A program made the translations under genes and the position numbers. Below the pieces are notes generated by a model. It was not told the origin of the DNA and searched no databases. It was given only the letters and a program-made list of their open reading frames with translations. Positions 16,217 to 24,756 of a stretch of DNA of 64,000 nucleotides are shown here, in pieces; positions within the stretch are counted from its first letter, which is position 1, and each line of letters begins with the position of its first letter. This DNA comes from Embleya scabrispora (lineage in GTDB: Bacteria; Actinomycetota; Actinomycetes; Streptomycetales; Streptomycetaceae): contig NZ_MWQN01000001.1 in the NCBI RefSeq assembly GCF_002024165.1, positions 930,001 to 994,000 of the forward strand, given 5' to 3'.

Positions 16217-16540
16217 ATGGATCGCGCACCCGACATCCACCTCGTCGTCACCGGTACCGGGCTGAACGCGCGGATCACCGATCAGGCTCTCGCCGTCGTC
16301 GACGACGATCTCCGCGCCGACTACGAACGCACGGTCAGCCAGGGCCTGAAGGCCGCCGCGGCGGCCTGGGACGCCCACCGTTACGACGACTTCGCCATCC
16401 ATCTCGCCGCTGCCGCCGACACCCTCACCGAGATCCAACGCATGGCCGTCACCTGCAAGGACCGCGCCGGCTACGAGGCCCTGACCGCCCGCGCCCGCCG
16501 CCTCGCCGCCCTCGACCCGGACGACCCGGACGCCGACTGA
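16217..16540 (+). CDS. Hypothetical protein of 107 residues
   Basis: I do not recognise this protein. It is acidic and alanine-rich and predicted mostly helical (ALAVVDDDLRADYERTVSQG, AAADTLTEIQRMAV, ALTARARRLAAL), with no signal peptide, membrane segment or clear catalytic motif. The ATG at 16217 follows a G-run that can serve as a weak ribosome site and begins where the coding character starts; the longer frame upstream lacks it. It precedes another small gene by 37 bp on the same strand, so the two probably form a bicistronic unit. Given the neighbour's likeness to an antitoxin, a toxin-antitoxin-like pair is conceivable but not shown. Confidence 0.55.
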   Translation: MDRAPDIHLVVTGTGLNARITDQALAVVDDDLRADYERTVSQGLKAAAAAWDAHRYDDFAIHLAAAADTLTEIQRMAVTCKDRAGYEALTARARRLAALDPDDPDAD

Positions 16541-16577
16541 ATCGCCGACGTCCCCCGCCATACGCCACCCTGTCCCC

Positions 16578-16880
16578 ATGAACGACCGGACACCCCACCG
16601 CACCATCCACGTCGGCGGCCCGACCCACCCGACCCCCGCCGAACTCCGCACCGAACTCCCCGACGACCTGCGCATGGACTTCGAGGAGGCGTATCAGGAC
16701 GCCCTGGCCGAGGCCAACGCCAACGGCACCCTGCGACCGTTGGCCGACACCCTCGCGACCTGGCAGGCCGAACTCGCCCGCCACCGCGCCCCGACCGCCG
16801 ACCGGGTCGCACCGGCCGACGCGACCCGATCCACCGTCGGGTGCGCTCCCGGCCACTCGATGTCACCCGTGCTCGAGTAG
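16578..16880 (+). CDS. Hypothetical protein resembling the window's RelE-partner antitoxin
   Basis: A 100-residue protein. Its middle, PAELRTELPDDLRMDFEEAYQDALAE, lines up by eye with LAEIRAALPEDRREEFDKVMYETPLD of the antitoxin encoded at 24334-24597, and both then have a helix with a Trp (LADTLATWQAEL against AILHWALPPEA). I believe both belong to one small family often found as antitoxin-like proteins in streptomycetes. The C-terminal 30 residues are low complexity. It follows the 107-residue gene closely, on the same strand. There is no recognisable toxin next to it, so it may be an orphan. Confidence 0.55.
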   Translation: MNDRTPHRTIHVGGPTHPTPAELRTELPDDLRMDFEEAYQDALAEANANGTLRPLADTLATWQAELARHRAPTADRVAPADATRSTVGCAPGHSMSPVLE

Positions 16881-17282
16881 ACGAGAACGAATACTTCCCG
16901 CCATGACCACGATGCCTACGACGCCTCGACGGCGGGGCGCGGCGGGCGCGAACGCATCCGGCCGCCGCCGGCCGCGCCATGGTGCCGAACGATCCGGAGT
17001 GCTGACGCCACGCGCGGGCCGCGACGGAAGTCCCGCTGGACAACGCCCTGCTCGGGTCGTGAACGACAGGCGGCTCGCGGCATCGGCTTCGGGGCCTGTT
17101 CTACACGTGTCAACCGGCCGAAATCCGCCTAGGCACGGGGCAGATCGGGGCGGGACGATGTGTGCGCAAAGCCGAGTGTCAAGGGTGACGACTGCGGTGG
17201 AGCCGGACGAGGCAAGGCCGTTCCGGCTCGGGCATCCCAACGTGGGACGCGGCGTCCCCACGTCTTCCGAGGAGACCCGCCC
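16881..17282. other. Intergenic region and leader of the secreted lipase gene
   Basis: No gene is supported in these 402 bases. Near its right end an imperfect dyad (GTGGGACGC at 17242-17250 and GCGTCCCCAC at 17252-17261) lies eight bases before the lipase ribosome site GAGGAG (17269-17274). Such a leader hairpin could affect translation. No convincing -35/-10 pair was found. Confidence 0.4.
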
Positions 17283-18104
17283 GTGCTTCCCATGCCTCGC
17301 ACCATCGCCGCGGTGGCCGCAGCCGTGGCCGCAGCCGCCGTCGGCATCGTCGCACCGAGCGCCCAGGCCGCGCCCGCGACGACCTACGCCACGAACTACG
17401 CCGCCCTGGGCGACTCGTACAGTTCCGGGGTCGGTACCGGCTCCTATCTGCCGGACAGCGGCTCGTGCAAGCGCAGCGCCAAGTCCTATCCCGCCCTGTG
17501 GAATCAGGCCCACCCGGGCGGCACCTTCGCCTTCGCCGCCTGTTCCGGCGCCAAGACCGCCGACGTACGCTCCAGCCAACTGTCCGTCCTGAACAGCGCC
17601 ACGCAGTTGGTGACCATCAGCATCGGCGGCAACGACGCCGGATTCGTCAGCACCATCACCACCTGCGTGCTCAGTTCGGACAGCGAGTGCGCCGCCGCCG
17701 TGAACAAGGCCAAGACGTACGCGACCACCACCCTGCCCGGCGACCTCGACGCCACCTACGCCCAGATCCGGGCCAAGGCCCCCAACGCCCGGCTCGTCGT
17801 GCTCGGTTACCCGCGACTGTTCGAACTCGGCTCGTGCTTCCTGGGCTTGAGCCAGGCCAAGCGCACCGTGATCAACCAGGCCGCCGACACGCTGGACGAG
17901 GTCACCCGCCAGCGCGCGAGCGCCGCCAACGCCGATTTCGCCGACGTACGCTCCCGGTTCGCCGGACACGGAGTCTGTGCGTCCAACGCCTGGGTCAACG
18001 GCGTCTCCTTGCCGATCGAGGAGTCGTACCACCCCACGACTTCGGGCCAGAGCCAGGGCTACCTGCCCGCACTCCAGGCCGTGGTGGGCGTGCGCGCGCA
18101 CTAG
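17283..18104 (+). CDS. Secreted SGNH-family lipase/esterase
   Basis: A 273-residue exported ester hydrolase. The N-terminus has a basic start, a hydrophobic run of Ala and Val and an APSAQAAPA cleavage region, a Sec signal peptide of about 30-35 residues. The four SGNH blocks are visible: nucleophile Ser in ALGDSYSSGVG, the oxyanion Gly/Asn in SIGGNDAGF, and the catalytic His in EESYHPTTSGQ near the C-terminus. Several cysteines suggest disulfides, as in secreted Streptomyces lipases of this group. GTG is taken as start because GAGGAG precedes it by 8 bases; an internal ATG three codons on is too far from that site. It ends at a strong two-way terminator. Confidence 0.92.
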   Translation: MLPMPRTIAAVAAAVAAAAVGIVAPSAQAAPATTYATNYAALGDSYSSGVGTGSYLPDSGSCKRSAKSYPALWNQAHPGGTFAFAACSGAKTADVRSSQLSVLNSATQLVTISIGGNDAGFVSTITTCVLSSDSECAAAVNKAKTYATTTLPGDLDATYAQIRAKAPNARLVVLGYPRLFELGSCFLGLSQAKRTVINQAADTLDEVTRQRASAANADFADVRSRFAGHGVCASNAWVNGVSLPIEESYHPTTSGQSQGYLPALQAVVGVRAH

Positions 18105-18105
18105 G

Positions 18106-18129
18106 ACCGGCACGAGAACCGGCACGAGA
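18106..18129. repeat. 12-base direct repeat next to the terminator
   Basis: ACCGGCACGAGA occurs twice in immediate succession, directly after the lipase stop codon. The second copy runs into the terminator stem. It looks like a local slippage duplication. Confidence 0.75.
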
Positions 18130-18169
18130 CGCGCGTCCGGGGCGGCCCGGGTCGCCCCGGACGCGCGTC
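18128..18169. terminator. Bidirectional terminator with a 17-bp perfect stem
   Basis: A 17-base arm at 18128-18144 pairs perfectly with 18153-18169 around an 8-base loop. It lies exactly between the convergent lipase and GNAT genes and so can stop both transcripts. No U-tract is needed for such stable hairpins in actinomycetes. Confidence 0.88.
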
Positions 18170-18170
18170 G

Positions 18171-18965
18171 TCACAACCGGCGCGCCACCAGGTAGCCGGC
18201 CTCCCGGTCGAAGTCGAGCACCCGCGCCCCGGCGTCGAGCAGCCCGCCCAGCACCTCGCGCAGCGCCGACCGCCAGGCTCCGGCCGCCTCGGGGTCGGTC
18301 CGGCGCATCGCCTCGATGTCGGCGGGCACCGCGACCCGAACCACCTCGGCGTCCGTCCGCACCGACACCGGGCGGCCGTCCCGCTCCACCAGGGCCGCCT
18401 CGGCCCGCACACCCGAATCCGCGCCCCGCTCCGCCGGCTCCGCCTCCCCCACGGCCGCCCGCACCAGGGGGTCGTGCAACCGCCACACCGCCAACACCCG
18501 GTCGCTGCGATCCCCGCCGTTGACCGTGTCGACCATGTCGTCGCCGTAGAAGTTCGGCAGGTACTGCTCCGGCCGCGCGCCCAGCTTGACCAGGTTGAAG
18601 TAGGCGTTGCGGCGCACCAGCGGGTCGAACGTCCAGGTGATCCGGCGCAGCCCGCGCGCGAGCGCCCATTCCCGCTGGTGCCGCTTGAGCGCGAAGCCCA
18701 CCCCGGACCCGGCCACGGCGCCGGTCGCGTGCGAGTGCAGCGTCTCGCCGATCGGCGCGCCGAAGAAGGCCACGCTCGCGCCGACGAGCCGGCCGTCGCG
18801 GTACGCCCCGGCCACGTAGTTGCCGGCATGGTCCAGTGCCCGCATCAGCTCGACGGTCAGCACCCGGCCGTGTCCCGCGGCGTGCGGCCAGATCTCGTCG
18901 TACAGCCGCTCGACCTCCCGGAACTCGTCGAGTTCGTGCAGTTCGCGCACCACCGAATCGCCCAT
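18171..18965 (-). CDS. GNAT-superfamily acetyltransferase-like protein
   Basis: A 264-residue cytoplasmic protein resembling the predicted GNAT group represented by COG3375. The middle region GETLHSHATGAVAGSGVGFALKRHQREWALARGL corresponds to the acetyl-CoA binding part, and ITWTFDPLVRRNAYFNLVKLGA is typical of this group. The rest is a second half lacking the core motif. A GAAGGG sequence upstream supports the ATG. It is convergent with the lipase gene and divergent from the indolepyruvate oxidoreductase gene. The substrate is unknown. In some actinomycetes this family occurs near menaquinone-type or o-succinylbenzoate genes, but nothing of that kind is visible here. Confidence 0.75.
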   Translation of the reverse strand: MGDSVVRELHELDEFREVERLYDEIWPHAAGHGRVLTVELMRALDHAGNYVAGAYRDGRLVGASVAFFGAPIGETLHSHATGAVAGSGVGFALKRHQREWALARGLRRITWTFDPLVRRNAYFNLVKLGARPEQYLPNFYGDDMVDTVNGGDRSDRVLAVWRLHDPLVRAAVGEAEPAERGADSGVRAEAALVERDGRPVSVRTDAEVVRVAVPADIEAMRRTDPEAAGAWRSALREVLGGLLDAGARVLDFDREAGYLVARRL

Positions 18966-19151
18966 CCCGCCGCCGCCCTTCGCCCGCCGGCCACCGCCGT
19001 CGCGGTCATGGGCTACCCCGACACCGCGTCCGCCGAACGGGTCCCGTCACCTCATCGGCCCCCGGCTCCCGGCCGGACCGACCCTCCCGTGACGTGCTTC
19101 ACACGCAAACCACTGCCTCTCAGATCCCCCCGGCAGCAAATTCTTTGCGTC

Positions 19152-19171
19152 TTTCGAGGGAAAACTCGCAA
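19152..19171. promoter_or_regulatory. Inverted repeat in the leader of the indolepyruvate oxidoreductase gene
   Basis: TTTCGAG and CTCGCAA, separated by GGAAAA, form a 7-bp dyad with one mismatch. A further TTGCG lies on each side (19145-19149 and 19177-19181). The area is A/T-rich compared with its surroundings and stands 77-100 bases before the start, a fitting place for an operator. Confidence 0.45.
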
Positions 19172-19247
19172 GGTACTTGCGTCGGGGTCCAGCCGTTGGT
19201 GTGCTTACCGCACCCCACCCCACCATCCGGTTTCGACGGAGGCTCCC

Positions 19248-22200
19248 GTGCGCGCAGATCAGGCTTCTCCGTCGGTTTCGTTGGACGACAAGTACACCGC
19301 CGACCAGGGCCGCGTGCTGATCTCGGGCGTACAGGCGCTCATCCGCCTGACCCTCGAGCAACGTCGGCTCGACACCGAGCGCGGACTGGACACCCGGGTC
19401 TTCGTCAGCGGCTATCAGGGCTCGCCGCTGGGCGGTGTCGACCTGGAGATGGGGCGCGCGAAGCGGTTCCTGGACCCGGCCGGGGTGGTGTTCCAGGCCG
19501 GACTCAACGAGGAGCTGGCCGCGACCGCCGTGGCCGGGACCCAGCTGGTCGACCAGACGCCGGGCGCCCGGCACGCCGGGGTGACCGGGTTCTGGTACGG
19601 CAAGAACCCGGGCCTGGACCGCGCCGCCGACGCGATTCGGCACGCCACGATGGCCGGCACCGCACCCCTCGGCGGCGCCGTCGCGTGGATCGGCGACGAC
19701 CCCGGCAGCAAGTCGTCGACGGTGCCCAGCTCGTGCGAGCCGATGATGGAAAGCCTGTCGATGCCGCTGCTCGCCCCCGGCACGATCGGCGAGATCGTCG
19801 AGTTCGGGCTGCACGCGGTGGCCATGTCACGCGCCTGCGGCCTGTGGACGGGCCTGAAGATCGTCGCCGACATCGCCGACGCGTCGACCACGGTGGACGT
19901 GTCGGGGTGGGGCAAGGACATCCCCGTCCCGGCCGCGACCAAGCGCGGCACGCTGCCGACCCTGGTCGGTCCGGCCGCGCTCGACGCCGAGCACGACCTG
20001 ATCACCCGCCGGCTCGACCTGGCCCGCGCGTACGCCCGCGAGCACGGCCTGAACAAGGTCGTGCACGACACCCCCGACGCCCGGTTGGGCGTCCTCGCCG
20101 CCGGCGTGTCGTTCTCGGTGGTCCGCCGCGCGCTGGCCGACCTCGGTCTGACCGACGACGCCCCGGACATCCGGCTGATCCGCATCGGCATGCCGTTCCC
20201 GCTGGACGACGCGGAACTCGCCGAGCTGACCGACGGCCTGGACGAGGTCCTGGTGGTCGAGGACAAGGTGCCGTTCCTGGAGGCCCGGCTCAAGGAGGCG
20301 CTGTACCGCCGCCCGAACGCGCCGCGCATCGTGGGTCGGCGCGACGACACCGGCCGTCCACTGCTCACCGCGCGCGGCACGCTCGGCGCGGACGACGTGG
20401 CCCGCGCGATCGCCGCCCGGCTCGGCGCGGACCGGCTGCCCGAGTCCGCCGGCGCCTACCTCGCCACGCTCGCCCCCAAGCGCCGTGCCCGGATCGCGCT
20501 GCCGATGCTGGCCTCGCGCACCCCGTACTTCTGTTCCGGCTGTCCGCACAACGCCTCGACCCGCACCTCCGACGACACCCTGGTCGGCGTCGGCATCGGC
20601 TGCCACGTGATGATCGCGCTCGACGGGAAGGGCCGCGGGCACCAGCTCGGGCTGACCCAGATGGGCGGCGAGGGCGCTCAGTGGATCGGCCTGGCGCCGT
20701 TCACCGACGACAAGCACTTCGTGCAAAACCTCGGCGACGGCACCTTCCACCACTCGGGCTCGCTGGCGATCCGCGCCGCCGTCGCGGCCGGCACCAAGAT
20801 GACCTACAAGCTGCTGTACAACGACGCGGTCGCGATGACGGGCGGCCAGAAGGCCGAAGGCCGGTTGGACGTACCGGCGTTGACCCGACTGCTCGCGGTC
20901 GAGGGAGTGCGCCGGGTGGTGGTCACCACCGACGACCCGCGCGGCTACCGGGGAGTTCGGCTCGACCCGATCGCGAGCGTCCGGCACCGCGACGAACTCC
21001 AGGACGTCGAGCGCGAGTTGTCCGCGCTCGACGGGGTCACCGTGCTGATCCACGACGACCGCTGCGCGGCCGAGGAGCGCCGACTGCGCAAGCGCGGGCA
21101 GTTGCCGACCCCGGCCGAGAAGGTCGTGATCAACGAGCGCGTGTGTGAGGGGTGCGGCGACTGCGGCGACAAGTCGTCGTGCCTGTCGGTGCAGCCCGTG
21201 GACACCGAGTTCGGCCGCAAGACGCACATCCACCAGGGTTCGTGCAACTCCGACTTCAGTTGCCTGAACGGCGACTGTCCGTCCTTCCTGCTGGTCGAGC
21301 CGGGCACCCGCAAGGCTCGGGCGATACCGGACCTGCCGCTCGAACCCGCTCTGCCCGAGCCCCGGTTCGGCGCGGACGACCTGCTGGTGCGGATGCCCGG
21401 CATCGGCGGCACCGGCGTGGTCACGGTCTCGTCGATCCTGCAGATGGCCGCCCACATGGACGGGCTGTACGCGGCGGGCCTGGAGCAGACCGGCCTGGCC
21501 CAAAAGGGCGGACCGGTGGTGTCCGACCTGCGCGTGTCCACCCGGCCGATCACCGGCGCGCTGCGCGCCTCGCGGTCCGGCGCCGACGTGCTGATCGGCT
21601 TCGACCTGCTCGGCGCGGCGGCGGAGAGCAACCTGGCCACCGCCGACCCGGAGCGCACCGTCGCCGTGGTCAACACCGCGATCGTGCCGACCGCCGCGAT
21701 GGTCACCAACCAGATCGCGCTGCCCGGTTCGCCGACCGAGACGCTGGAGCGGATCGACACCGCGACCCGGCGGGCCGACAACCTGTACGTGGACGCGCTC
21801 GGGTTGTCCGAGGCGCTGTTCGCCGACCACATGCCGGCCAACATGATCCTGGTCGGCGCCGCGTTCCAGCACGGCTGCCTGCCGCTGAGCGCGGCGGCGA
21901 TCGAGCGGGCGATCACGCTCAACGGCGCGGCGGTGGACAAGAACCTGGCGGCGTTCCGGTGGGGTCGGGCGCTGGCCGTGGACCCGGCCGCGGTACTGGC
22001 CGCGGCCGTCGTCGCGCCGCCGCTCGCGGTGGTCCGGGTGGACGCGGCCTCGGTGGCCCTGGCCGATCGCTCCGGCGGCGACGCCGCGCTGCGCGAGGTG
22101 CTCGGCACCCGGATCGCCGATCTGACGGAGTACCAGGACGCGGCCTACGCCCGCCGCTACGCCGACGACGTGCGCGCGATCCGGACCCTGGCGGTCGAAC

Positions 22201-22760
22201 GGGCGGGTGCCGTAGGCGGTGAGCGGGTGGCGGTGGCCTATGCGAAGGCGCTGCATCACCTGATGGCCTACAAGGACGAGTACGAGGTGGCCCGCCTGCA
22301 CCTCGACCCGGTCGAACAGGCCCGGCGCGACGCCGAGTTCGGCCCCGATGCGGCAGTCTCCGTGCTGCTGCACCCGCCGGTGCTGCGCTACCTCGGCATG
22401 AAGCGCAAGATCCGGCTGCGGCGCACGGCGGTGCCGGCCTTCAAGGCGCTGCGCGCGGCGCGCGGCCTGCGCGGTACCCGCTGGGATGTGTTCGGCTACG
22501 CCGAGGTGCGTCGGGTCGAGCGCGAACTGGTCGCCGAATACCGGACGTCGGTCCGTACCGGGCTGCGCGAGCTGACCGCCGACAACGTCGACGCGATGAT
22601 CGCCCTGGTGGCGCTGCCCGAGACGATCCGGGGCTACGAGGACATCAAGCTCGCCCGGGTCGCCGAGTATCGCGCCGCGACGCGCGCCGCCCTGGCCGCA
22701 CTCGCCGCGCCCGCCGCGGTCGCCGCCGCGGCCGGCCCGCCGCTGGTCCCGGCGAACTGA
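19248..22760 (+). CDS. Fused indolepyruvate:ferredoxin oxidoreductase family protein
   Basis: A 1170-residue single-chain 2-oxoacid:ferredoxin oxidoreductase of the aerobic IOR type. It should decarboxylate aryl-pyruvates to aryl-acetyl-CoA with TPP and iron-sulfur clusters. The N-terminal pyrimidine-binding domain starts at VFVSGYQGSPLGGVDLEM. A TPP-type core follows (about 400-560) with PYFCSGCPHNAST and VGIGCHVM. A cysteine cluster (CEGCGDCGDKSSC, later CNSDFSCLNGDC) lies near 630-680. A gamma-type domain begins around LLVRMPGIGGTGVVTVSSIL. The last ~200 residues are the C-terminal domain found only in fused enzymes. GTG is the start, with GACGGAGG 5 bases before it. An acyl-CoA dehydrogenase gene follows after 58 bp, suggesting joint amino- or aryl-acid catabolism. 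Confidence 0.93.
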   Translation: MRADQASPSVSLDDKYTADQGRVLISGVQALIRLTLEQRRLDTERGLDTRVFVSGYQGSPLGGVDLEMGRAKRFLDPAGVVFQAGLNEELAATAVAGTQLVDQTPGARHAGVTGFWYGKNPGLDRAADAIRHATMAGTAPLGGAVAWIGDDPGSKSSTVPSSCEPMMESLSMPLLAPGTIGEIVEFGLHAVAMSRACGLWTGLKIVADIADASTTVDVSGWGKDIPVPAATKRGTLPTLVGPAALDAEHDLITRRLDLARAYAREHGLNKVVHDTPDARLGVLAAGVSFSVVRRALADLGLTDDAPDIRLIRIGMPFPLDDAELAELTDGLDEVLVVEDKVPFLEARLKEALYRRPNAPRIVGRRDDTGRPLLTARGTLGADDVARAIAARLGADRLPESAGAYLATLAPKRRARIALPMLASRTPYFCSGCPHNASTRTSDDTLVGVGIGCHVMIALDGKGRGHQLGLTQMGGEGAQWIGLAPFTDDKHFVQNLGDGTFHHSGSLAIRAAVAAGTKMTYKLLYNDAVAMTGGQKAEGRLDVPALTRLLAVEGVRRVVVTTDDPRGYRGVRLDPIASVRHRDELQDVERELSALDGVTVLIHDDRCAAEERRLRKRGQLPTPAEKVVINERVCEGCGDCGDKSSCLSVQPVDTEFGRKTHIHQGSCNSDFSCLNGDCPSFLLVEPGTRKARAIPDLPLEPALPEPRFGADDLLVRMPGIGGTGVVTVSSILQMAAHMDGLYAAGLEQTGLAQKGGPVVSDLRVSTRPITGALRASRSGADVLIGFDLLGAAAESNLATADPERTVAVVNTAIVPTAAMVTNQIALPGSPTETLERIDTATRRADNLYVDALGLSEALFADHMPANMILVGAAFQHGCLPLSAAAIERAITLNGAAVDKNLAAFRWGRALAVDPAAVLAAAVVAPPLAVVRVDAASVALADRSGGDAALREVLGTRIADLTEYQDAAYARRYADDVRAIRTLAVERAGAVGGERVAVAYAKALHHLMAYKDEYEVARLHLDPVEQARRDAEFGPDAAVSVLLHPPVLRYLGMKRKIRLRRTAVPAFKALRAARGLRGTRWDVFGYAEVRRVERELVAEYRTSVRTGLRELTADNVDAMIALVALPETIRGYEDIKLARVAEYRAATRAALAALAAPAAVAAAAGPPLVPAN

Positions 22761-22818
22761 CCGCGGCCCGCCCCCGCTCCACCACCCGCCCCCGACCTCC
22801 CCGACCTCCGGAGCAGCC

Positions 22819-23967
22819 GTGACCGTCGACCGCCTCCTGCCCACCCGGGACGCCGAGGACCTGCTCGACCTCACCCGTACCGTCGCCGACCGCGAACTGG
22901 CGCCCGTGGCCGCCCGGCACGAGCGCGAGGAGTCGTACCCGGAAGGGTTGTTCGCCGTCCTGGGCGAGGTCGGCCTGCTCGGCCTGCCCTACCCGGAGGA
23001 GGAGGGCGGCGGCGGTCAGCCGTACGAGGTCTATCTCCAGGTGTTGGAGGAGTTGGCCGCGCGCTGGGCGGCGGTCGCGGTGGCCACGAGTGTGCACACG
23101 CTGGCCTGCTTCCCGGTGGCCACGTACGGCTCGGCCGAGCAGCGGGAGCGCTGGTTGCCCGACATGTTGGAGGGCCGCCTGATCGGCGGCTACAGCCTGT
23201 CCGAGCCGCACGCGGGCTCCGACGCCGCCGCGATCGTGTGCAAGGCGCGGCCGATCGCCGACGGGTACCGGATCACCGGCACCAAGGCGTGGATCACGCA
23301 CGGCGGAAAGGCCGACTTCTACGCCCTGTTCGCCCGTACCGGCGAGGGCGGCCGGGGCATCTCGTGCTTCCTGGCGCCGGGCGAGGCGGAGGGGCTGGCC
23401 TTCGGTCGGCCCGAGGCGAAGATGGGTCTGAACGCGGTCCCGACGACCAGCGCGTTCTGGGACGGCGCGGTCCTGGACCGGGATAGGTTGATCGGCGCGG
23501 AGGGCCAGGGCCTGGCGATCGCGCTCAGCGCCCTGGACTCGGGCCGCCTGGGCATCGCGGCCTGCGCGACGGGTCTGGCCCAGGCCGCCCTGGACGCCGC
23601 CGTCGAATACGCCAACGAGCGCACCACGTTCGGCCGCCGCATCGTCGACCACCAGGGCCTGGGCTTCCTCCTGGCCGACATGGCCGCCGCCGTCGACTCG
23701 GCCCGCGCCACCTACCTGGACGCGGCCCGCCGCCGCGATCTGGGCCGCCCGTACAGCCGCCAGGCCAGCGTGGCCAAGCTGATCGCCACCGACGCGGCGA
23801 TGAAGGTCACCACGGACGCGGTCCAGGTCTTCGGCGGCGCGGGCTACACACGGGAGTTCCCGGTCGAGCGCTACATGCGCGAGGCGAAGATCATGCAGAT
23901 CTTCGAGGGCACCAACCAGATCCAACGCATGGTCATCGCCCGGAGCTTCACCCACCCGGAGAAGTAG
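22819..23967 (+). CDS. Acyl-CoA dehydrogenase
   Basis: A 382-residue FAD flavoenzyme that desaturates acyl-CoA at the alpha-beta bond and passes electrons to ETF. The family signatures are visible: GGYSLSEPHAGSDAAAI for substrate and FAD contact, ERTTFGRRIVDHQGLGFLLADMA, and the C-terminal VQVFGGAGYTREFPVERYMREAKIMQIFEGTNQIQRMVI. The penultimate stretch places a Glu (FEGTNQ) where the catalytic base sits in most acyl-CoA dehydrogenases. GTG follows CCGGAG by about 7 bases. It is 58 bp behind the fused oxidoreductase gene and probably cotranscribed. Chain-length preference cannot be judged. Confidence 0.95.
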   Translation: MTVDRLLPTRDAEDLLDLTRTVADRELAPVAARHEREESYPEGLFAVLGEVGLLGLPYPEEEGGGGQPYEVYLQVLEELAARWAAVAVATSVHTLACFPVATYGSAEQRERWLPDMLEGRLIGGYSLSEPHAGSDAAAIVCKARPIADGYRITGTKAWITHGGKADFYALFARTGEGGRGISCFLAPGEAEGLAFGRPEAKMGLNAVPTTSAFWDGAVLDRDRLIGAEGQGLAIALSALDSGRLGIAACATGLAQAALDAAVEYANERTTFGRRIVDHQGLGFLLADMAAAVDSARATYLDAARRRDLGRPYSRQASVAKLIATDAAMKVTTDAVQVFGGAGYTREFPVERYMREAKIMQIFEGTNQIQRMVIARSFTHPEK

Positions 23968-24091
23968 CAGGTCGGAGGCCACATTACCCGCCGGAGATTC
24001 CCCGTATCTTCGCCGCCCACACCACCCTGCAAGATCAACTGGGGCACGAGTGGGGCACCTCACCCGGCGGCCTGGTGCGGAAGCCGCCGGC

Positions 24092-24337
24092 CTACAGGGC
24101 GACCGTGCGTGTGACGGTGACGACCAGGACGCCGGCGCTGACGGTGTAGCGCACGAACACTCCGGTGATCGTGGCCTCTCGGCGGTCCGGGTCGCCGCCG
24201 ACCTGCGTGGACCCCGATGCATAAGGAGCCCGGCCGATCGTGGCGTCGACCGCGTCCTTGAAGGCCCTGATCCGCCCGGACGACAACGGCTTCAGGCCGT
24301 CTTCGGCCTCGTTCGTATACTGCACCCGATAGCTCAT
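24092..24337 (-). CDS. RelE/ParE-like toxin
   Basis: An 81-residue protein of the type II toxin superfamily that usually cleaves ribosome-bound mRNA. It shows the start MSYRVQYTNEAEDGLKPL, a helix-rich centre and a C-terminal strand RYTVSAGVLVVTVTRT typical of RelE-type folds. The start codon overlaps the antitoxin stop (ATGA), the antitoxin-first order expected for such modules. The catalytic residues of this branch are poorly conserved, so activity cannot be judged. It lies between an acyl-CoA dehydrogenase and a DNA ligase gene, unrelated to either. Confidence 0.8.
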   Translation of the reverse strand: MSYRVQYTNEAEDGLKPLSSGRIRAFKDAVDATIGRAPYASGSTQVGGDPDRREATITGVFVRYTVSAGVLVVTVTRTVAL

Positions 24338-24597
24338 GGGATCGCGTTCCCGTCCCGATCGACGCAGTCGGAGAAGTCCCCGGCCTTCAGGCGTGCGTGC
24401 ACGGCCTCGTCGTCCTCCTGGGCCTCCGGCGGCAGTGCCCAGTGCAGGATCGCGTCACGTTCGAGTCGATCAAGCGGGGTCTCGTACATGACCTTGTCGA
24501 ACTCCTCACGGCGATCCTCGGGCAGCGCCGCGCGGATCTCGGCAAGGGTGTTCGGCAGTTCGATCCGCTCGCCGCGAACAACGGTCGTTCTGGGCAT
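24334..24597 (-). CDS. Antitoxin of the RelE-like pair
   Basis: An 87-residue acidic protein encoded directly before the toxin and overlapping it by four bases. Helical stretches LAEIRAALPEDRREEFDKVM and LDRLERDAILHWALPPEAQ are followed by an acidic, probably unfolded tail that would wrap the toxin. No classical HTH is obvious; operator binding, if any, may need the complex. GAGGAGG stands 5 bases before the ATG. The protein resembles the 100-residue product at 16578-16880 in its central part. Confidence 0.75.
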   Translation of the reverse strand: MPRTTVVRGERIELPNTLAEIRAALPEDRREEFDKVMYETPLDRLERDAILHWALPPEAQEDDEAVHARLKAGDFSDCVDRDGNAIP

Positions 24598-24756
24598 ACA
24601 CGCCTCCTCGCTGTGAGGATTCCAGGATGCCAGTGCATCGGTCGCGCTCGATACCGGCGCGCGGGCGGCGGATTCGTCCCGATCCGTGCGCCAGGCGATC
24701 GGTGGTGCGCCCGGGGCAGCGTCAAGCGCCCCACCGAAGCGACGGACCGCCCTGAC

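Noticed and set aside
24041-24058. GGGGCAC direct repeat with 11-base period between the acyl-CoA dehydrogenase and toxin genes, looking like a SARP box
   Set aside because: It lies at the convergent 3' ends of two genes, where no promoter is needed, and is unrelated to the polyketide cluster.
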